From: DASZIT01 sp052143315
GTDB taxonomy: Bacteria; Actinomycetota; Acidimicrobiia; Acidimicrobiales; RAAP-2
Length of the DNA: 14,015 nt
NCBI GenBank assembly: GCA_052143315.1
Contig: JBKQTE010000061.1
Coordinates: 1 to 14,015, forward strand
Direction of reading: 5' to 3'
In this document: positions 12,311-14,015 of the stretch, in pieces
Position numbering within the stretch: position 1 is the first letter of the stretch
How the letters are laid out: each line of letters opens with the position of its first letter
Made by a program: the position numbers and the translations under genes
Notes under the pieces: generated by a model
What the model saw: only the letters and a program-made list of their open reading frames with translations
Databases searched by the model: none
Told to the model about the DNA's origin: nothing

Positions 12311-13930
12311 ATGGCCAAGTTGATCACGTTCGACGAGGAGGCCCGCCGGTCCCTTGAGAGCGGCATGAACAAGCTCGCGGACGCCGTACGCGTCACGCTC
12401 GGACCGAAGGGCCGCAACGTCGTCCTGGACAAGAAGTGGGGCTCGCCCACCATCACCAACGACGGCGTGTCCATCGCCAAGGAGATCGAGCTCGAGGATC
12501 CCTTCGAGCGGATCGGCGCCGAGCTGGTCAAGGAAGTGGCGAAGAAGACCGACGACGTCGCCGGCGACGGCACCACCACCGCCACGGTGCTGGCCTGGGC
12601 CCTCGTCCACGAGGGTCTCCGGAACGTGGCCGCCGGGGCCAACCCCATGGACCTCAAGCGGGGCATCGAGGCGGGCACCGAGGCCGCCGTGGCCTCGCTG
12701 AAGGCCATCGCCCGGGAGACCGAGACCAAGAGCCAGATCGCCCAGGTGGCGTCCATCTCCGCCGCCGATCCCGAAATCGGTGAGCTGATCTCCGAGGCCA
12801 TCGACAAGGTGGGCAAGGACGGCGTCATCACCGTCGAGGAGGCCCAGACCTTCGGTTTGGAGATCGACCTGGTCGAGGGCATGCGTTTCGACAAGGGCTA
12901 CATCTCCCCGTACTTCGTCTCCGACCCCGAGCGCATGGAGGCCGTCCTCGAGGACGCCTATGTGCTGCTGGTGGGCTCGAAGATCACCGCCGTGCGCGAC
13001 CTGCTGCCGCTGCTCGAGAAGGTGATGCAGAGCGGCAAGCCGCTGGCCATCATCGCCGAGGACCTCGAGGGTGAGGCCCTGGCCACCCTGGTGGTCAACA
13101 AGATCCGTGGCACGTTCAAGAGCGTGGCTGTCAAGGCCCCCGGCTTCGGAGAGCGTCGTAAGGCCATGCTGCAGGACATCGCCATCCTCACCGGCGGCCA
13201 GGTGGTCACCGAGGAGGTCGGCCTCAAGCTCGAGAACGTCGGGCTCGACCTCCTGGGCCAGGCCCGGAAGATCGTGGTCACCAAGGACGAGACCACCATC
13301 GTCGAGGGTGCCGGCTCCGAGGACGAGATCAAGGGCCGGGTCGCTCAGATCAAGGCCGAGATCGAGAACACCGACTCCGACTACGACCGCGAGAAGCTCC
13401 AGGAGCGCCTGGCCAAGCTGTCCGGCGGCGTGGCCGTCATCAAGGTCGGCGCCGCCACCGAGGTGGAGCTGAAGGAGAAGAAGCACCGTATCGAGGATGC
13501 CGTCTCCACCACCAAGGCCGCCATCGAAGAGGGTGTCATCCCCGGAGGTGGCGTGGCCCTCCTGCGCTCGCAGGCCGCCATCCTCGACGCCGCCGAGAAG
13601 CTCGAGGGCGACGAGGCCACCGGTGCCCGCATCGTGGCCCGGGCCGTCGAGGAGCCGTTGAAGCAGATCGCCGTCAACGCCGGTCTCGAGGGCGGTGTCA
13701 TCGTCGACAAGGTCCGCCACCTGAAGAAGGCCTCCGAGGGCCTGAACGCCGCCACCGGCGAGTACGAGGACTTGTTCGAGTCGGGCGTCATCGACGCCGT
13801 CAAGGTGACCCGCTCGGCGCTGCAGAACGCCGCGTCGATCGCCGCCCTGTTCCTGACCACGGAGGCGGTCATCGTGGACAAGCCCGAGGAGTCGGCCGGC
13901 GCCATGCCGGGCGGGATGGACGACTTCTAG
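12311..13930 (+). CDS. groEL: 60-kDa chaperonin GroEL
   Basis: A 539-residue ATP-driven folding chaperone that forms double seven-subunit rings in the cytoplasm. The ATG at 12311 follows GGAGGA (12298-12303) by 7 bases; an upstream in-frame GTG lies inside CIRCE and is rejected. Visible landmarks: TLGPKGRNVVLDKKWG (29-44), the ATP-site DGTTT at 86-90, the chaperonin signature AAIEEGVIPGGG (403-414), and the hydrolysis aspartate equivalent D396 (RIEDA). The tail ends GAMPGGMDDF, a short Gly/Met type like the essential GroEL2 of Actinomycetota rather than a His-rich GroEL1 tail. No groES precedes it; the gene stands alone after the sulfur-carrier gene and is controlled by its own CIRCE element. 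Confidence 0.98.
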   Translation: MAKLITFDEEARRSLESGMNKLADAVRVTLGPKGRNVVLDKKWGSPTITNDGVSIAKEIELEDPFERIGAELVKEVAKKTDDVAGDGTTTATVLAWALVHEGLRNVAAGANPMDLKRGIEAGTEAAVASLKAIARETETKSQIAQVASISAADPEIGELISEAIDKVGKDGVITVEEAQTFGLEIDLVEGMRFDKGYISPYFVSDPERMEAVLEDAYVLLVGSKITAVRDLLPLLEKVMQSGKPLAIIAEDLEGEALATLVVNKIRGTFKSVAVKAPGFGERRKAMLQDIAILTGGQVVTEEVGLKLENVGLDLLGQARKIVVTKDETTIVEGAGSEDEIKGRVAQIKAEIENTDSDYDREKLQERLAKLSGGVAVIKVGAATEVELKEKKHRIEDAVSTTKAAIEEGVIPGGGVALLRSQAAILDAAEKLEGDEATGARIVARAVEEPLKQIAVNAGLEGGVIVDKVRHLKKASEGLNAATGEYEDLFESGVIDAVKVTRSALQNAASIAALFLTTEAVIVDKPEESAGAMPGGMDDF

Positions 13931-13938
13931 ACGCTGCC

Positions 13939-13960
13939 GCCGGCACCGCTTGGTGCCGGC
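13939..13960 (+). terminator. groEL: First hairpin after groEL
   Basis: GCCGGCACC (13939-13947) and GGTGCCGGC (13952-13960) form a perfect 9-base stem with a 4-base GCTT loop, starting 8 bases after the groEL stop. There is no T-run, as is usual for high-GC actinobacterial terminators. Confidence 0.7.
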
Positions 13961-13978
13961 CGACGACGGATGTACCGA

Positions 13979-14001
13979 GGGGCGCCCCCCCGGGGCGCCC
14001 C
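13979..14001. terminator. Second, very GC-rich hairpin after groEL
   Basis: GGGGCGCCCC occurs at 13979-13988 and again at 13992-14001 with CCC between. The 10-mer is self-complementary, so the two copies give a perfect 10-base stem with a 3-base loop. It could act as a second or bidirectional terminator; no T-tract follows. Confidence 0.6.
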
Positions 14002-14015
14002 GCGTGCGTCCCGGG

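Noticed and set aside
12287..13720. 477-codon minus-strand frame opposite groEL
   Set aside because: Leu/Gly/Asp-rich mirror of groEL codon usage; no independent support.

Overview
The window is high-GC DNA that looks like Actinomycetota. The supporting features are the streptomycete-type trehalose-phosphate synthase, the glucosyl-3-phosphoglycerate synthase, the CysO-like sulfur carrier ending in Gly-Gly, and the CIRCE-controlled groEL without groES. Acidimicrobiia is my guess for the class and is not proven. From about 3.9 kb rightward, genes are dense and very GC-rich. The left 3.8 kb is visibly less GC-rich, has a 750-base non-coding gap and carries mobile-element genes.

Left part (1-3996), accessory: a secreted protein with kelch-like repeats followed by IPT/TIG domains (minus strand, 3' end outside the window); a gene-free stretch with a cluster of GGTGACGT motifs; a small excisionase-type helix-turn-helix gene; a convergent tyrosine recombinase; and a tRNA-Thr(UGU) whose 3' end faces the recombinase. 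This is one end of an integrative element inserted at a tRNA gene. The other end is not in the window.

Middle part (4145-10383), carbohydrate and solute metabolism plus efflux: a membrane-anchored LytR_C-domain protein, trehalose-6-phosphate phosphatase (otsB), a convergent trehalose-6-phosphate synthase (otsA), a TetR repressor with its operator inside its own promoter, a DHA2-type 14-helix efflux transporter with a matching operator half-site, and glucosyl-3-phosphoglycerate synthase (gpgS). OtsA, OtsB and GpgS suggest production of trehalose and glucosylglycerate. TetR and the transporter form a self-contained regulated efflux unit.

Right part (10470-14001): a promoter followed at once by a SAM-sensing riboswitch (SAM-I/IV type) whose P1 stem overlaps the Shine-Dalgarno sequence of a threonine-synthase-like PLP enzyme. 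That gene overlaps by 4 bases (ATGA) a MoaD/ThiS/CysO-type sulfur-carrier gene. Control by SAM, a PLP enzyme of the phosphohomoserine family and a coupled sulfur carrier together suggest sulfur-carrier-dependent homocysteine (methionine) synthesis rather than plain threonine synthesis. This is the most interesting candidate system here. It is followed by a CIRCE operator, groEL and two strong hairpins.
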